From: Chitinasiproducens palmae | Lineage (GTDB): Bacteria > Pseudomonadota > Gammaproteobacteria > Burkholderiales > Burkholderiaceae | Reading direction: 5' to 3' | Assembly: GCF_900095735.1 (NCBI RefSeq) | Contig: NZ_FNLO01000007.1 | Location: forward strand, 124,001 to 188,000 | Length of the DNA stretch: 64,000 nucleotides | Part shown: piece by piece, positions 19,282 to 28,022 of the stretch | How positions within the stretch are numbered: the first letter of the stretch is position 1 | Layout: the number at the start of each line of letters is the position of its first letter | Program-made: the position numbers and the translations under genes | Notes under the pieces: model-generated | Told to the model about the DNA's origin: nothing | What the model saw: the letters and a program-made list of their open reading frames with translations, nothing else | Database searches by the model: none

Positions 19282-21309
19282 TCAGCGCACTGCCGAGTTG
19301 GATATGGAGCCGAACGCGTGAAACGTTGCGCGTGATGGCAGTCCGCCGTTCACTACGATAATGCCTTCATCGCCGCCGGCTGCTGGCTTTACATATGGGA
19401 GTCGCAGTCCCTGCGGAAGAAAAACGTTCGGATCGAGTGCGGCAGGAACGTTGGGCTCCCGGTAGACGGATATCGGGCCGCCAACATTGCGTTCGAAAAA
19501 GAAAGGACCGTAAAAGGTGCCGCCTTGTATCTGCAGTAACGTCTCGCCGGTATTGGTGCCGCCGACGAAGCTGTTGCCCGAAAACTCGCTGCCGCCATGG
19601 CTGACGACATTGTTCAACTGTACCAACGTCGTCTTCGACGAAGGCTTGTATAAGGTGCAATTGCGCACCTTATATCGAAGGAGATCCTTGCTGCTTACCA
19701 AGCCGTGGTCCTGGGATTCACCATCGAAGAAGAACCGACAGCCTTCCACAACGATCTCGTGACTCGTCTGACGTGCGTTATTACGGAGGATGCCTTCTAC
19801 GCTGGTGCGCCCCGCAGCGTTCGGCAACGGAGTGAAGTCACAGTCGATGTAGCGCCAGCCCTCGCCAGCAATTAGCGCCCCGCGCTTGCTGAAACCGGTA
19901 AAGGTACAGGCACGTACGGTCGTGCGTAACCCTTGGTCGCCGACGCCGTCGCGATAGCTCGCGCCCTTGTCTGCAGTTGGCGAAAGGAATACTTGGGATG
20001 CTTCTATCAGGGTATCGACAGGCCTGTCACTGGGCGTCACGGCTTGTAGTTGGTAAGCACATGCCATGGAGCCGGTTACTTCGATCATATTTCCGATCAA
20101 CACGTTGTTGTGGGCGCCGCCGTACACCATGACTGCCGCACGCACGGGCGACCAAGCCCCGCCATTCCCCACGCCTTCCGGTCGCGAGTAGACGAGGGTA
20201 TTGCAGCCGACAACCCCGTGGTTAGTCCTGGAAAGACAAATAGACCACCAGGTGGCGTCGCGCACAGTATTTCCTACAATGACGGCGTTATGCACCGCCT
20301 CGCTCGCGATCCCACGTCGCCATGGTCCCCGCGCGAAGTTGCCAACTACAATGCAATGCTTGGCGTTGTAGTCAATCGTTATATTGGTGGCCCGGGTCAA
20401 CCCTTCGTTGTGGAAAGCAATTCGGCAGTCTTGGTCAGGCGCGGCCTCTGCAAGATTTCCGATCATTATTGTCCCTGAACCCCAGGACACAAACCCGTCG
20501 CCTCGGTCCTCGCCAAAGTGGTTGCCAATGTCGTTTCTCGTTCCTGCACCTTGGCAATTGAGCGCTTTGTTGCCGATGAACGAATTGGCATGACACTCGT
20601 CGTTGTTCCAAGAGCGCCAGTGGACTGCATACGAATTGATGAAGCCGCTCACCACCCCTTCGGCTACTGTGCAGTGACTGCCCTGGATCTGGATTCCATA
20701 TGGGCCGTCTCGATTTTGAGCGTTGCTGGGAGTACGGGCAAAGGCATTTGTGATATTTGGCCGATAAATCTGACAGTTGTCAGCGGCGATGGTCAACATA
20801 TAGCGTCCAATGCCGCTTGCTTCGCTGAGAAGATCCAGTCCACCGAAGTCGCCAAAGACAATCGTCCGGCCGCTCAACCGGTTCACAACAGGCCGGCTGT
20901 TGTAACGATGGTCTATCCGCACGACCGGCGCGTTGCTGTCGAACAGTGCTTGGATGAAAGCGGTCGAGTCAGCTTCGCCAGGCGTTGCGCCAAAGTCTTG
21001 AGGCGACGGGCCGATTTCTGCAGCTTTGCTGTTCAGTTCTCTATGGACAGCGCCGGTCAGGGTTTCCTGATAGGAGTTGATCACGGATTTCAGCTGACTT
21101 ACCGATAGCACACGCTCTTGTCCGTGCTGCGCCGCGGGCAGCAAGTCGTCAAGTCCGATCCGCGTTGCGGCTGGAAATTCCGCAAATCGCCCGCTTGTCG
21201 GGACGGCGCCCGTCGGCTCCCTCTTGGGCGGAGTCTCGGCTCGAGCAGTGATCACGCTGCCGAAGACCGCGGCGAGTGCCGCGCGTAAAAGACCTCTTCT
21301 TCCTTCCAT
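19282..21309 (-). CDS. Exported right-handed beta-helix protein related to phage tailspikes
   Basis: 675 residues. The N-terminus GRRGLLRAALAAVFGSVITARA looks like a twin-arginine or Sec export signal. Next comes a short module (RIGLDDLLPAAQHGQERVLSVSQLKSVI) of the kind found at the head of phage tail fibres. A long beta-helix follows, with repeated N-x-I/V-x-G-N turns (VVGNFARG, VIVGNTVRD, VLIGNMIEV). The C-terminus contains GGTFYGP, GLRLPYVKPAAGGDEG and FGSIS, matching the C-terminal end of the prophage tailspike at 29603-32719. The likely role is polysaccharide binding or cleavage outside the cytoplasm; catalytic residues cannot be assigned. AAGGTGA precedes the ATG. Confidence 0.8.
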   Translation of the reverse strand: MEGRRGLLRAALAAVFGSVITARAETPPKREPTGAVPTSGRFAEFPAATRIGLDDLLPAAQHGQERVLSVSQLKSVINSYQETLTGAVHRELNSKAAEIGPSPQDFGATPGEADSTAFIQALFDSNAPVVRIDHRYNSRPVVNRLSGRTIVFGDFGGLDLLSEASGIGRYMLTIAADNCQIYRPNITNAFARTPSNAQNRDGPYGIQIQGSHCTVAEGVVSGFINSYAVHWRSWNNDECHANSFIGNKALNCQGAGTRNDIGNHFGEDRGDGFVSWGSGTIMIGNLAEAAPDQDCRIAFHNEGLTRATNITIDYNAKHCIVVGNFARGPWRRGIASEAVHNAVIVGNTVRDATWWSICLSRTNHGVVGCNTLVYSRPEGVGNGGAWSPVRAAVMVYGGAHNNVLIGNMIEVTGSMACAYQLQAVTPSDRPVDTLIEASQVFLSPTADKGASYRDGVGDQGLRTTVRACTFTGFSKRGALIAGEGWRYIDCDFTPLPNAAGRTSVEGILRNNARQTSHEIVVEGCRFFFDGESQDHGLVSSKDLLRYKVRNCTLYKPSSKTTLVQLNNVVSHGGSEFSGNSFVGGTNTGETLLQIQGGTFYGPFFFERNVGGPISVYREPNVPAALDPNVFLPQGLRLPYVKPAAGGDEGIIVVNGGLPSRATFHAFGSISNSAVR

Positions 21310-22505
21310 GGCGTCACCTTCGAAGAAAAGCCAGACTGGAGTTGTACCGAAGTTTTCAGAATTGCGCAGAATCTGCAGTTTGACGGAGCACCATGGTACG
21401 CGCGGTGCGGTTCCAGTTTTTTCAGAGTGGAGGCGGAATGTAGGCCGCTGAAATGAATCCGTAATAATCGATGCCGATCATGATGCCCTGACATCAGAAA
21501 CCAGCACGCCACACGGGCGCCCGCCATCCCGCATCGCCGATGCACATTGTGATTCCGATGGTGAGAGCGGCCGCATTCAACAGCTGGCAGCGTGGTTCCG
21601 ATCGATGATTGCCGCGAGACGGAAAACGTTCACGTGGGCCGGGAAGTCGGTTCGTCCGACGTCTTCTTACGAGTGAGTTAGACAGTACTAGCTGTATCGC
21701 GTAATTCGCTGACAGCTGTCATTTGGATGCGGGAAGCTCATTGACTGGAAGACGCAACTCCGCCGGGGGCGACGCGCGCAGTGATATGCATTCAGTTCGC
21801 GAACTGGCAAGGGCGAAGGCATGCCTGGCTCGACGCTCGTGATTTTGTGCGAGCGCATCGATACAGTCTCCTCTTACTCTAGGCGGGAGCAGCGCAGTGA
21901 TGGCAGCGAGATTGCAGCGACTTTTCGGCTTTTCGATGAGAACGCGTCAATGTATCTCGGTTGCGTAAAGCGAAGTGGCCGAGCAGATGCGTATTCCGTC
22001 ATTTTGACGGTATGCATTTGGGAAGCTCATTCCTGATAGTAAGGCTTGGCTAACGTACGGGTGGGACGCGTTCGACGAACACGATTTCTCGGCTTAACCT
22101 GCCGCCCCACGAGGCGGACACGCGCGGACGTCGCCCCACATGCCATGCAGTGATCGTCTCCTCATTGTGCAAAGGATAGAGCGTCGTCCTCGCACGCGAA
22201 CGCGAGCCATTCGTAACGCCTCACTCCGCGTTGCGTTGAACTTGCAGTTAGTCGGCTGTTCGCTCGAAAGCGCGCCAGCGGGCGTGTCATTTTGCTACGG
22301 TACGCCTGGGATGTGGCAATCGCGCTGCACTGGCGTTTGCTTCTTGCCGAAGCGCATTGCCGTCGAGCGCCCCAGTTGGCGCATTAATTGATGAGTGTCC
22401 GTTACCGCGAACGCGGTATTCCCAGAACCTGAAGCGAGGTCTAGTTTTCACCGGTTAATCTAAGAGCCAGTTCGCCCCGCGCAGCGCTTCCATTGGAGAC
22501 CGACC
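21310..22505. other. Long gap without supported gene
   Basis: About 1.2 kb. Two short plus-strand frames (21821-22036, 22140-22391) have no ribosome site or recognisable pattern. The region upstream of 22506 carries only the GGAGA ribosome site of the next gene. Confidence 0.5.
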
Positions 22506-23612
22506 ATGAGCGACAACCGAATTCAGGGTTTTACGTTTTACACTGCTGGCGACAGTAATTCGATCACAAAGGGCAATCAGACTACTGCAACAGCCGGAAC
22601 CTCGAACACCTTCGCTGTGGGAGGCTCGACCGCGTACTCGGGGCTATTGAACGGTACTGTCGTGCTTGGAACCTATCTGGAAGCCGTGCGAGGTAACACT
22701 ATCGAGTGGACCAATGGTCCGTCGTTGAGCATGACCGACGGGGACAGCTTCAGCTCCAATACGACCTCTCGGCAACAGGCAAGCAAATCGTATGAAATAG
22801 CTGCTGGGATCAGCACCAAAGATGAGCCGGCGTGGGACCTGATCAAGGACTCCATGGCATTGATGAAGAAGCTCATCGCACTGCAAGCCGGCCTCAACGC
22901 TGCTGTCTCGGCGGCGGATATGGCCACAGGGTACGAGCCGGACAAGGTCGCACGAATTGCTGGGGTGGCGCAAGCTGCGTCGATTGGCGTGGCCAACGGT
23001 GCTTTCGCGATTCGCCTTGCTATGCTTGCGACAAAAATCGCCAAGGCCGCTGAAACGCTGGACCATGTCGGCAGCGTCAAGGTGGATACCAATGGCGTCG
23101 AAGTCGACGGTACTTTTCCGAGCAGTGTCGGGGCGTTGAACATTATCGAGGAGAGCGTGACACTGTCGCGTGCACCGGTAGTTGCCAATTTGTACCCGAA
23201 ATCGACATTGGCCTTCACGAACGGTGGTACTGCACTTCAAGTTGGAAGCAAGAGTACCGGAAGCCAGCATGTGCTCAGTGAGCGTTCGCAATCACTGATG
23301 TCGTCGTCGCGAAACGTTGAATTCGGCGCTATCAATGTCGCGCCTACGTCGGTTTCCGCGAGCGTCACCAATTCGATGAAAGCGTCTTCGACGCTGACCC
23401 TGACGCCCAAGGCCGCTGCTCTCTCGGCAGGACCGGTAGCGACGGCGGGCACCATTCAGGCTGCCGATGGGCAGGTTTCACTCACGGTAGCGATGACGCA
23501 ACTTCAGCTGACGTCCGAGGCCTTCAAAGTGAAGTGCACCGAAGCGGGAGGCACGGTTCAAGTCAACGGAACAGGTGTCACGGCCGACGGCGTCCTGATC
23601 AAACTTGGTTGA
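22506..23612 (+). CDS. Unrecognised 368-residue repetitive protein
   Basis: No family recognised. Residues 1-100 are polar and beta-rich (MSDNRIQGFTFYTAGDSN...). A central helical, Ala-rich part (about 105-195) contains IKDSMALMKKLIALQAGLNAAVSAA and two moderately hydrophobic stretches. The C-terminal half is Ser/Thr/Val-rich with alternating hydrophobic residues and ends CTEAGGTVQVNGTGVTADGVLIKLG, reminiscent of the terminal strands of VgrG-like or baseplate needle proteins. No signal peptide. GGAGA lies before the ATG. A secreted or phage-tail-derived structural protein is possible but unproven. Confidence 0.7.
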   Translation: MSDNRIQGFTFYTAGDSNSITKGNQTTATAGTSNTFAVGGSTAYSGLLNGTVVLGTYLEAVRGNTIEWTNGPSLSMTDGDSFSSNTTSRQQASKSYEIAAGISTKDEPAWDLIKDSMALMKKLIALQAGLNAAVSAADMATGYEPDKVARIAGVAQAASIGVANGAFAIRLAMLATKIAKAAETLDHVGSVKVDTNGVEVDGTFPSSVGALNIIEESVTLSRAPVVANLYPKSTLAFTNGGTALQVGSKSTGSQHVLSERSQSLMSSSRNVEFGAINVAPTSVSASVTNSMKASSTLTLTPKAAALSAGPVATAGTIQAADGQVSLTVAMTQLQLTSEAFKVKCTEAGGTVQVNGTGVTADGVLIKLG

Positions 23613-24970
23613 AAGATGACCGCGCTGCTTGCGGTAGCCCGAACTCCGCGCAGTATCCCGACGGGCATGCTTTTTCACTCTACGCTGGGCGCAGTCTGCC
23701 CGCTCCAGGTTACGGCTGTTGCGACGTGATGCGCGTGATAACCAGCGGGGATGAATCTGTGCGACTTTAAAGGTTTCCGGAGGCGAGTCTGTAGATGGAA
23801 GCGCCACTACCTGATAGAGGAGATGCGGACGTGACGTCGCTGGAAAGTCCGTGCATCCTAGGTTCCTGCCTGGCAAATCCTTGCTGAGAGACCCGCTTGA
23901 TGATCTGTATCTGGACGAGAACTTCGCTATCGCCACCGGCGGCGCGATGGGGTAGCGTCATGGGAAGAGACAGCGCTGCGGGGCGCTGTTCTTCGAGCCC
24001 ATGCGTGCCAAGCGATACGATGCAGTAAGAGGCGAGAGTGCGTGCGATGCGGAGCGCCGTTATGGTCCATTTTGCTTCGACGGAATAAGCAAGCAAAGAC
24101 AGGCTGCCGGCCCACCGTGGTCATGCCTGATCGTCGGCTCGTTCATTGGGTAGCTCAAGAAGAACAGGAGTGCCCCTGCCATGACGCTAGCCCAGCCAGC
24201 CCGGGTCCAAGAGAAAAGCGCTGCCGACGATCTGTCGTGTCTTGGGAAGGAGGGGCTGTTCGATGCCGGCATTTATTGCGTGGACTCGATTGAACGTCCG
24301 GCTCAACACAGCTTCAGATAAAGCGACGGGTTCGCTGAATGCAAGTTCGACCGATTTCGGTGGGCCGACTAGTCGGCCAACGTCATTGCCTCTTACGGCG
24401 ACAACGCAGAGTTTTAGAAAGGGGCCGGCGCTTCCGCTCAAGTGATGCACGAATGTGATCTGACGCCGGACAACACGCCCTTTCTGACGATAGAAGTGAT
24501 GGAAAGCGCCTGACATGAGCCGTCTGGGCGGCTTGGTGCTGCTCGGTACGGGCTGTCGCGTGGCGATTCGCGGATGAATCAAAGTTGCTTGAGCCGCGAG
24601 ACGGAAGAAGCGATGCAGACGGAACAGCCGCGGTAGCACTGGCGTGACGCACCATTTCCGCGAACCCGCTCGGGCCATCCACCAGCGCGTTCGAAACAGT
24701 GAGAAAGGTCGGATGCAATCCCCGACGCGTCTCCGCGCCAATGACTGCCGCAACGAGGCGGCAAGCGCAGATGGTCACGGCGATCGAAACTTGAGCCAAT
24801 CGCTGTATCGTTCGACAATACGCCGTGCTTCGCGCCAGATATTCGTTGAAAGTAGAGCGTCATGGTGCCGGGGACCGGAAACCACAACCCAAGTGTGGGC
24901 TGGCTCTCAGGGGGGATGGTGCAGTTTTTCAGCAGTGCGGCATGAGAAACAGGCCAAGTGCACCAAGGGC
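23613..24970. other. Long gap; presumed chromosome/prophage junction lies here
   Basis: About 1.3 kb with no supported gene on either strand. No tRNA gene, integrase fragment or obvious direct repeat was recognised. Since prophage genes begin at about 24973, the left attachment site should be in or near this gap. Confidence 0.45.
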
Positions 24971-24972
24971 TA

Positions 24973-24992
24973 TACTGTTCGTACGTACAGTA
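24973..24992 (+). promoter_or_regulatory. LexA (SOS) box
   Basis: TACTGT-TCGTACGT-ACAGTA is a perfect 20-bp palindrome matching the CTGT-N8-ACAG LexA consensus. It overlaps a TATACT -10 element (24971-24976) and sits 11 bases before the ATG of the next gene, so LexA should block this promoter until DNA damage. Confidence 0.9.
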
Positions 24993-25003
24993 TCGAGGCG
25001 AAC

Positions 25004-25228
25004 ATGAGCCATTCCTTCCTGATGTCATCTTCGAAGGGCAGCTGCTGGGACTGCCGTCACTGGCGCGGCGGCACGGCCGGTGGTCGCACGCATACGGTCT
25101 GCCGACAGACACCCGACCAGCCGCAGGTTCGCGCACAGCCGGAACACGGGTGTGCGTTCTGGGAAGACGCGCCGGCCGAGCAGAAGGCCGCGCTGATGCA
25201 CCGCCGCAAGAACCCCGCTCCTGTCTAG
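25004..25228 (+). CDS. Small Cys-rich SOS-controlled phage protein
   Basis: A 74-residue protein with CWDCRHW near the N-terminus, then THTVC and HGCAFWE. The four cysteines suggest a zinc knuckle. The function is unknown. It lies at the extreme left of the prophage on the strand opposite to the late genes and meets the last late gene tail-to-tail with a 4-base overlap. With its own LexA-repressed promoter it fits a moron or an SOS-triggered effector. GAGG precedes the ATG. Confidence 0.8.
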   Translation: MSHSFLMSSSKGSCWDCRHWRGGTAGGRTHTVCRQTPDQPQVRAQPEHGCAFWEDAPAEQKAALMHRRKNPAPV

Positions 25229-25533
25229 TCGTCGGACACGAAGGCACCGCAGACCGTCAGCGCCTCGACCAATTCGAGCGTGTCCGCGTCCGGATTGGCC
25301 AGGTCGAACGATAGGCGCTCGTCGGCCGCCTGCCGAAAGTCGATACTGGCGGCGTCGCTGGCGACATTGCACGCGCCCGTCACGGGATGAACGAACACGT
25401 CGAGCCGCGATCCTTGGGCAATGCTCGGCCGGTCCGGATCCTCCGTCGCCGACGACTTGGCGGCGAGCCGGTAGGGTGCGGCCACGAGCTCCCAATGCGG
25501 GCTCTCGGCGCGGCTGGCTACGGTTATCTTCAT
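25225..25533 (-). CDS. Phage hypothetical protein, last gene of late operon
   Basis: A 102-residue soluble protein (MKITVASRAESPHWELVAAPYRL...ELVEALTVCGAFVSDD). No family recognised; the acidic C-terminus (SFDLANPDADTLELVEAL) looks like a folded beta/alpha domain. The ATG at 25533 was chosen over the longer open frame because it follows the previous gene by 10 bases. Confidence 0.7.
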   Translation of the reverse strand: MKITVASRAESPHWELVAAPYRLAAKSSATEDPDRPSIAQGSRLDVFVHPVTGACNVASDAASIDFRQAADERLSFDLANPDADTLELVEALTVCGAFVSDD

Positions 25534-25543
25534 GGCGCCTTGC

Positions 25544-25741
25544 TCAGTCGGTGGCCGTGCCGTACTGGCGGGCATACGATTCGGCGGCCCGCTGCATCAC
25601 GAACTGGACGTACTCGGCATCGGTGTCGAACTTGTCGCCGAAGTCATCGCCGCTGTCGATCGCGGCGTTACGCGCCTCGCGCGCTGCGGTAATGCCGGCC
25701 AGCTCGCCGGCGTCGTCAATCTGGATGGTAAAGGTCGTCAT
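25544..25741 (-). CDS. Phage hypothetical protein, 65 residues
   Basis: MTTFTIQIDDAGELAGITAAREARNAAID... followed by an acidic helix and SYARQYG. Proteins with this TIQIDDAxELAGI start are frequent near the tail/lysis genes of Burkholderia phages; no function is known. A good ribosome site (AGGAGAAGA) precedes the ATG at 25741. Confidence 0.8.
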   Translation of the reverse strand: MTTFTIQIDDAGELAGITAAREARNAAIDSGDDFGDKFDTDAEYVQFVMQRAAESYARQYGTATD

Positions 25742-25751
25742 CGTCTTCTCC

Positions 25752-26075
25752 TCAGGAAACTTTGTACCAGGTCTTGTTGCTGCCACGGAACCGATAAGTG
25801 CCGCCAGCGCCGGCGACCATGCTCGTGATCATGCCCATGGCTGCAGCGCCGGTCGCAAGCGAATGAGCAACCGTCGTTATCGCAACCGGACAGGCAATCT
25901 CGACCTTTTGCCCGTCGGGGGCGTCGGCCGGCCAGACGAAGGTATGCGTCAGCAGGACCGACGTGTGTTTCAGGCACAACGTCAGCGGCGTGCCACCATC
26001 CGAGACCGGGATGGTGGTGCTGCCGCCGTTGGTAGGCGTGACGTCGACGAACGTGGTCGGGGGCGAGTAAGCCAT
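25752..26075 (-). CDS. Phage structural-type hypothetical protein, 107 residues
   Basis: MAYSPPTTFVDVTPTNGGSTTIPVSDGG... is Thr/Val/Gly-rich and beta-like, ending GGTYRFRGSNKTWYKVS. No known motif. It overlaps the stop of the tail-fibre-like gene by one base and probably belongs to the same virion or tail-tip module. Confidence 0.75.
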   Translation of the reverse strand: MAYSPPTTFVDVTPTNGGSTTIPVSDGGTPLTLCLKHTSVLLTHTFVWPADAPDGQKVEIACPVAITTVAHSLATGAAAMGMITSMVAGAGGTYRFRGSNKTWYKVS

Positions 26076-26788
26076 TATTCGATCGTCCAGTACGCAAGGG
26101 TCGAGTTGTAGGCGAAGGTCGCCGAACTGTCCTGCGCGAGCGTCTTTGTCGTCGCGCCGCTGCGCCCCGTGTAGCTGACCGTCACGGAGCCGGCGCCGAC
26201 GTTGGCGACAACAAGCGTCTGATCGATGGAAGGGGACGCGGGCATGGTGATGGCGACCGCGCTGGCGCTATTGACGATCGTGCGATACGGGCTGGTCGCC
26301 GTCAGCGTCGTGGCCGCCGTGACGATCTGCGAGCGCAGGCTTAGGCCACCAGTCCAGACCATCCGCACACGATTGCCGTTCTGGCCAATATCTCCGCCAG
26401 CGTCGGAAATCGGATAGAAATTCCCGCCGGACAGCATTGCCCACTTGTCGGAGCCACCTACGCGGAATCGCAGATTGCGAACGATCCCGGTGCCGGCATT
26501 CTCCGTGCCGACGATCGCGTTCGAGCCATCGTGCCGCAGCACCAGGCGCTCATAGTTCGACGCGTCCGAGTAGGTGTTGTAGACCGCATATGATTGCGTC
26601 GTCGTCGCGTTGCGCTGCTCGATCGCTCCAGTCGTCGTGCTGTAGATCGGCTGGCCGGCGATTTTGGCGACGGATGGCGCCGGGTATGTGCCGGAGAGGT
26701 CGCCGCTGGCCGCGCCGCTCGGCGCGCCGGTGTACTGGCTCGGAAAGCCGAGCACGGCGAGCGCTTGCATCACGGTGGAGACGCTCAT
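26075..26788 (-). CDS. Tail-fibre-like phage protein
   Basis: 237 residues from ATG 26788. The collagen-like/tail-fibre linker GAASGDLSGTYPAPSVAKIAG is followed by a beta-rich shaft with short strands (NLRFRVGGSDKWAMLSGG...) and a C-terminal domain ending STLAYWTIE. The GDLSGTYPxPxV motif is widespread in phage tail fibres. It is separate from the main tailspike, so the virion may carry a second adhesin. The start overlaps the upstream stop as ATGA. Confidence 0.8.
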   Translation of the reverse strand: MSVSTVMQALAVLGFPSQYTGAPSGAASGDLSGTYPAPSVAKIAGQPIYSTTTGAIEQRNATTTQSYAVYNTYSDASNYERLVLRHDGSNAIVGTENAGTGIVRNLRFRVGGSDKWAMLSGGNFYPISDAGGDIGQNGNRVRMVWTGGLSLRSQIVTAATTLTATSPYRTIVNSASAVAITMPASPSIDQTLVVANVGAGSVTVSYTGRSGATTKTLAQDSSATFAYNSTLAYWTIE

Positions 26789-26973
26789 TGCGCCACCCAC
26801 GGGGAGATAGCCGTGATGTTACCAGACGCGTCGCGCGTGAACGTCTGCACCCACGTACGCGAGCCGCTGGTGGCGGTGATTGACGTGATGCGCGAGTTCG
26901 CATCGTAGCCGAACACCTGCGTGCACGAACTGGGGTCAAACTCGAAGCCCCGCGAGTCGAGGACGGTTTCCAT
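26785..26973 (-). CDS. Small phage hypothetical protein
   Basis: 62 residues, METVLDSRGFEFDPSSCTQVFGYDANSRITSITATSGSRTWVQTFTRDASGNITAISPWV. The alternating beta pattern resembles a single Rhs/YD-like hairpin (YDxNSRI...RDxSGNIT). It is probably a small tail component. It overlaps the tail-fibre-like gene by 4 bases. Confidence 0.75.
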   Translation of the reverse strand: METVLDSRGFEFDPSSCTQVFGYDANSRITSITATSGSRTWVQTFTRDASGNITAISPWVAQ

Positions 26974-26982
26974 GATCTTCTC

Positions 26983-27537
26983 CTACTGAGTGGCGCACGC
27001 CGGCGCGTCTGGCTTGACGACGCAGGCCCAGGCTTGCAACTGCCGCAACTTCTCGATTTCCGCATCGTCGGTCTGCGCTACTCCGAAAAGGCGGCTCGCA
27101 AGCGCTGGGTCGAGGTCTGCGGTGGTGGTGGCGTCATTGCTTCCGCCGGCGGATTTGGAATCGTCGGGCACTGCACCGCCACCGGCTGCACTGTTGGCTG
27201 CACAGTTCCGGACTGCGACGCGCACGCGCTCAGTGCCAGCAGACACAGCGGCGCGATACCTCTGATCGACTTGTTCACGGTCTTTGCGCTCCTGCGCAAG
27301 TTGGGCCTGGGCGGCGTCCGCCGCCTGCTGCATGGCGGTCTGTTTGGCGATGGCTTCCGAAGCGGCCTTCTCGGCCGCCGCGGCGACGGCGCGGGCATTG
27401 ACAGCGCACTGTTCGCCGTCGCGCGCGTGCGCGGCTTTCTCGTCGGCCAGGCGCGGCGCGTCGTAGAGCACGTGCATCGCGCCTGCGCCGATCGCGATAC
27501 CCAGGGCACCGATGCCGGCGATGAGATAGGGGCTCAT
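26983..27537 (-). CDS. Rz-like i-spanin
   Basis: A 184-residue inner-membrane spanin subunit. An N-terminal membrane anchor (MSPYLIAGIGALGIAIGAGAMHVLY) is followed by a long Ala/Lys/Glu/Gln coiled coil (about 30-100). It fuses inner to outer membrane in the last step of lysis together with an Rz1 lipoprotein, here encoded inside it in another frame (27078-27278). ATG at 27537 overlaps the endolysin stop by 4 bases. Confidence 0.88.
   Translation of the reverse strand: MSPYLIAGIGALGIAIGAGAMHVLYDAPRLADEKAAHARDGEQCAVNARAVAAAAEKAASEAIAKQTAMQQAADAAQAQLAQERKDREQVDQRYRAAVSAGTERVRVAVRNCAANSAAGGGAVPDDSKSAGGSNDATTTADLDPALASRLFGVAQTDDAEIEKLRQLQAWACVVKPDAPACATQ
27078..27278 (-). CDS. Rz1-like o-spanin lipoprotein, embedded in Rz
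   Basis: 66 residues from a GTG at 27278, wholly inside the Rz gene in the +1 frame, as in phage lambda. MNKSIRGIAPLCLLALSACAS has a lipobox (LSAC) followed by a Pro-rich periplasmic part (QPVAVQCPTIPNPPAEAMTPPP). Embedded position, lipobox and proline content are the hallmarks of Rz1. Confidence 0.88.
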   Translation of the reverse strand: MNKSIRGIAPLCLLALSACASQSGTVQPTVQPVAVQCPTIPNPPAEAMTPPPPQTSTQRLRAAFSE

Positions 27538-28022
27538 ACCATCACCATCCCGCCGGCGCGCTGATAGGCCGTCTGAAGGTCCGCCAGACGATTCTCGTGC
27601 TGACCATAGCCGGCACCCGGAAGACTCGCCCACACCGCCGACACCTTGTTCACGGCCTGGACGAAATCGCCGGCGTCGATTAGACGGAACGCGCCACGCT
27701 CCCGGAGTTGCTGCAACGCGTACTTGTCCTGAGACAACGGCGAGAAGTCGGGCAAGTTCAACGATTTCTGGTAGATCGTCCACCAGCGGTAGAGGATCTG
27801 ATAGCGGCCGGCAGCAGTGGACTTGTACGTCCGGTTCAGGATGTTCGGGTGCTGCGCGTAGTTCGTGAACAGGATCGGCTGGGAAGGCTTGCTGCCGACC
27901 AGCACGTCGTAGCCGTCGTCGGTCTTGGCGAGCAGCGCATCGCCGATCTCGCTGTGCGCGATCATGTCGAGGAACGCCACGCGGTTTTTGCCGCCGGCGG
28001 CGTCAGGGGTGATCCGGGCCAT
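27534..28022 (-). CDS. Lambda R-type endolysin (lytic transglycosylase, GH104-like)
   Basis: 162 residues closely following lambda R: FLDMIAHSE (catalytic Glu 25), GYDVLVG, FTNYAQHPN, STAAGRYQILYRWWTIY, SQDKYALQQLRERGA, WASLPGAGYGQHENR. It cleaves the glycan strand of peptidoglycan to a 1,6-anhydro product. No signal peptide or SAR domain, so it needs a hole-forming holin, which is encoded just upstream (20-base overlap). Confidence 0.95.
   Translation of the reverse strand: MARITPDAAGGKNRVAFLDMIAHSEIGDALLAKTDDGYDVLVGSKPSQPILFTNYAQHPNILNRTYKSTAAGRYQILYRWWTIYQKSLNLPDFSPLSQDKYALQQLRERGAFRLIDAGDFVQAVNKVSAVWASLPGAGYGQHENRLADLQTAYQRAGGMVMV

Noticed and set aside
21821-22391. Two short plus-strand frames in the island
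   Set aside because: No ribosome site, no hydrophobic or conserved pattern, flanked by non-coding sequence.
23613-24970. Exact attL and integrase
   Set aside because: No integrase is in the window and the other end is beyond 64 kb, so the core repeat cannot be identified.
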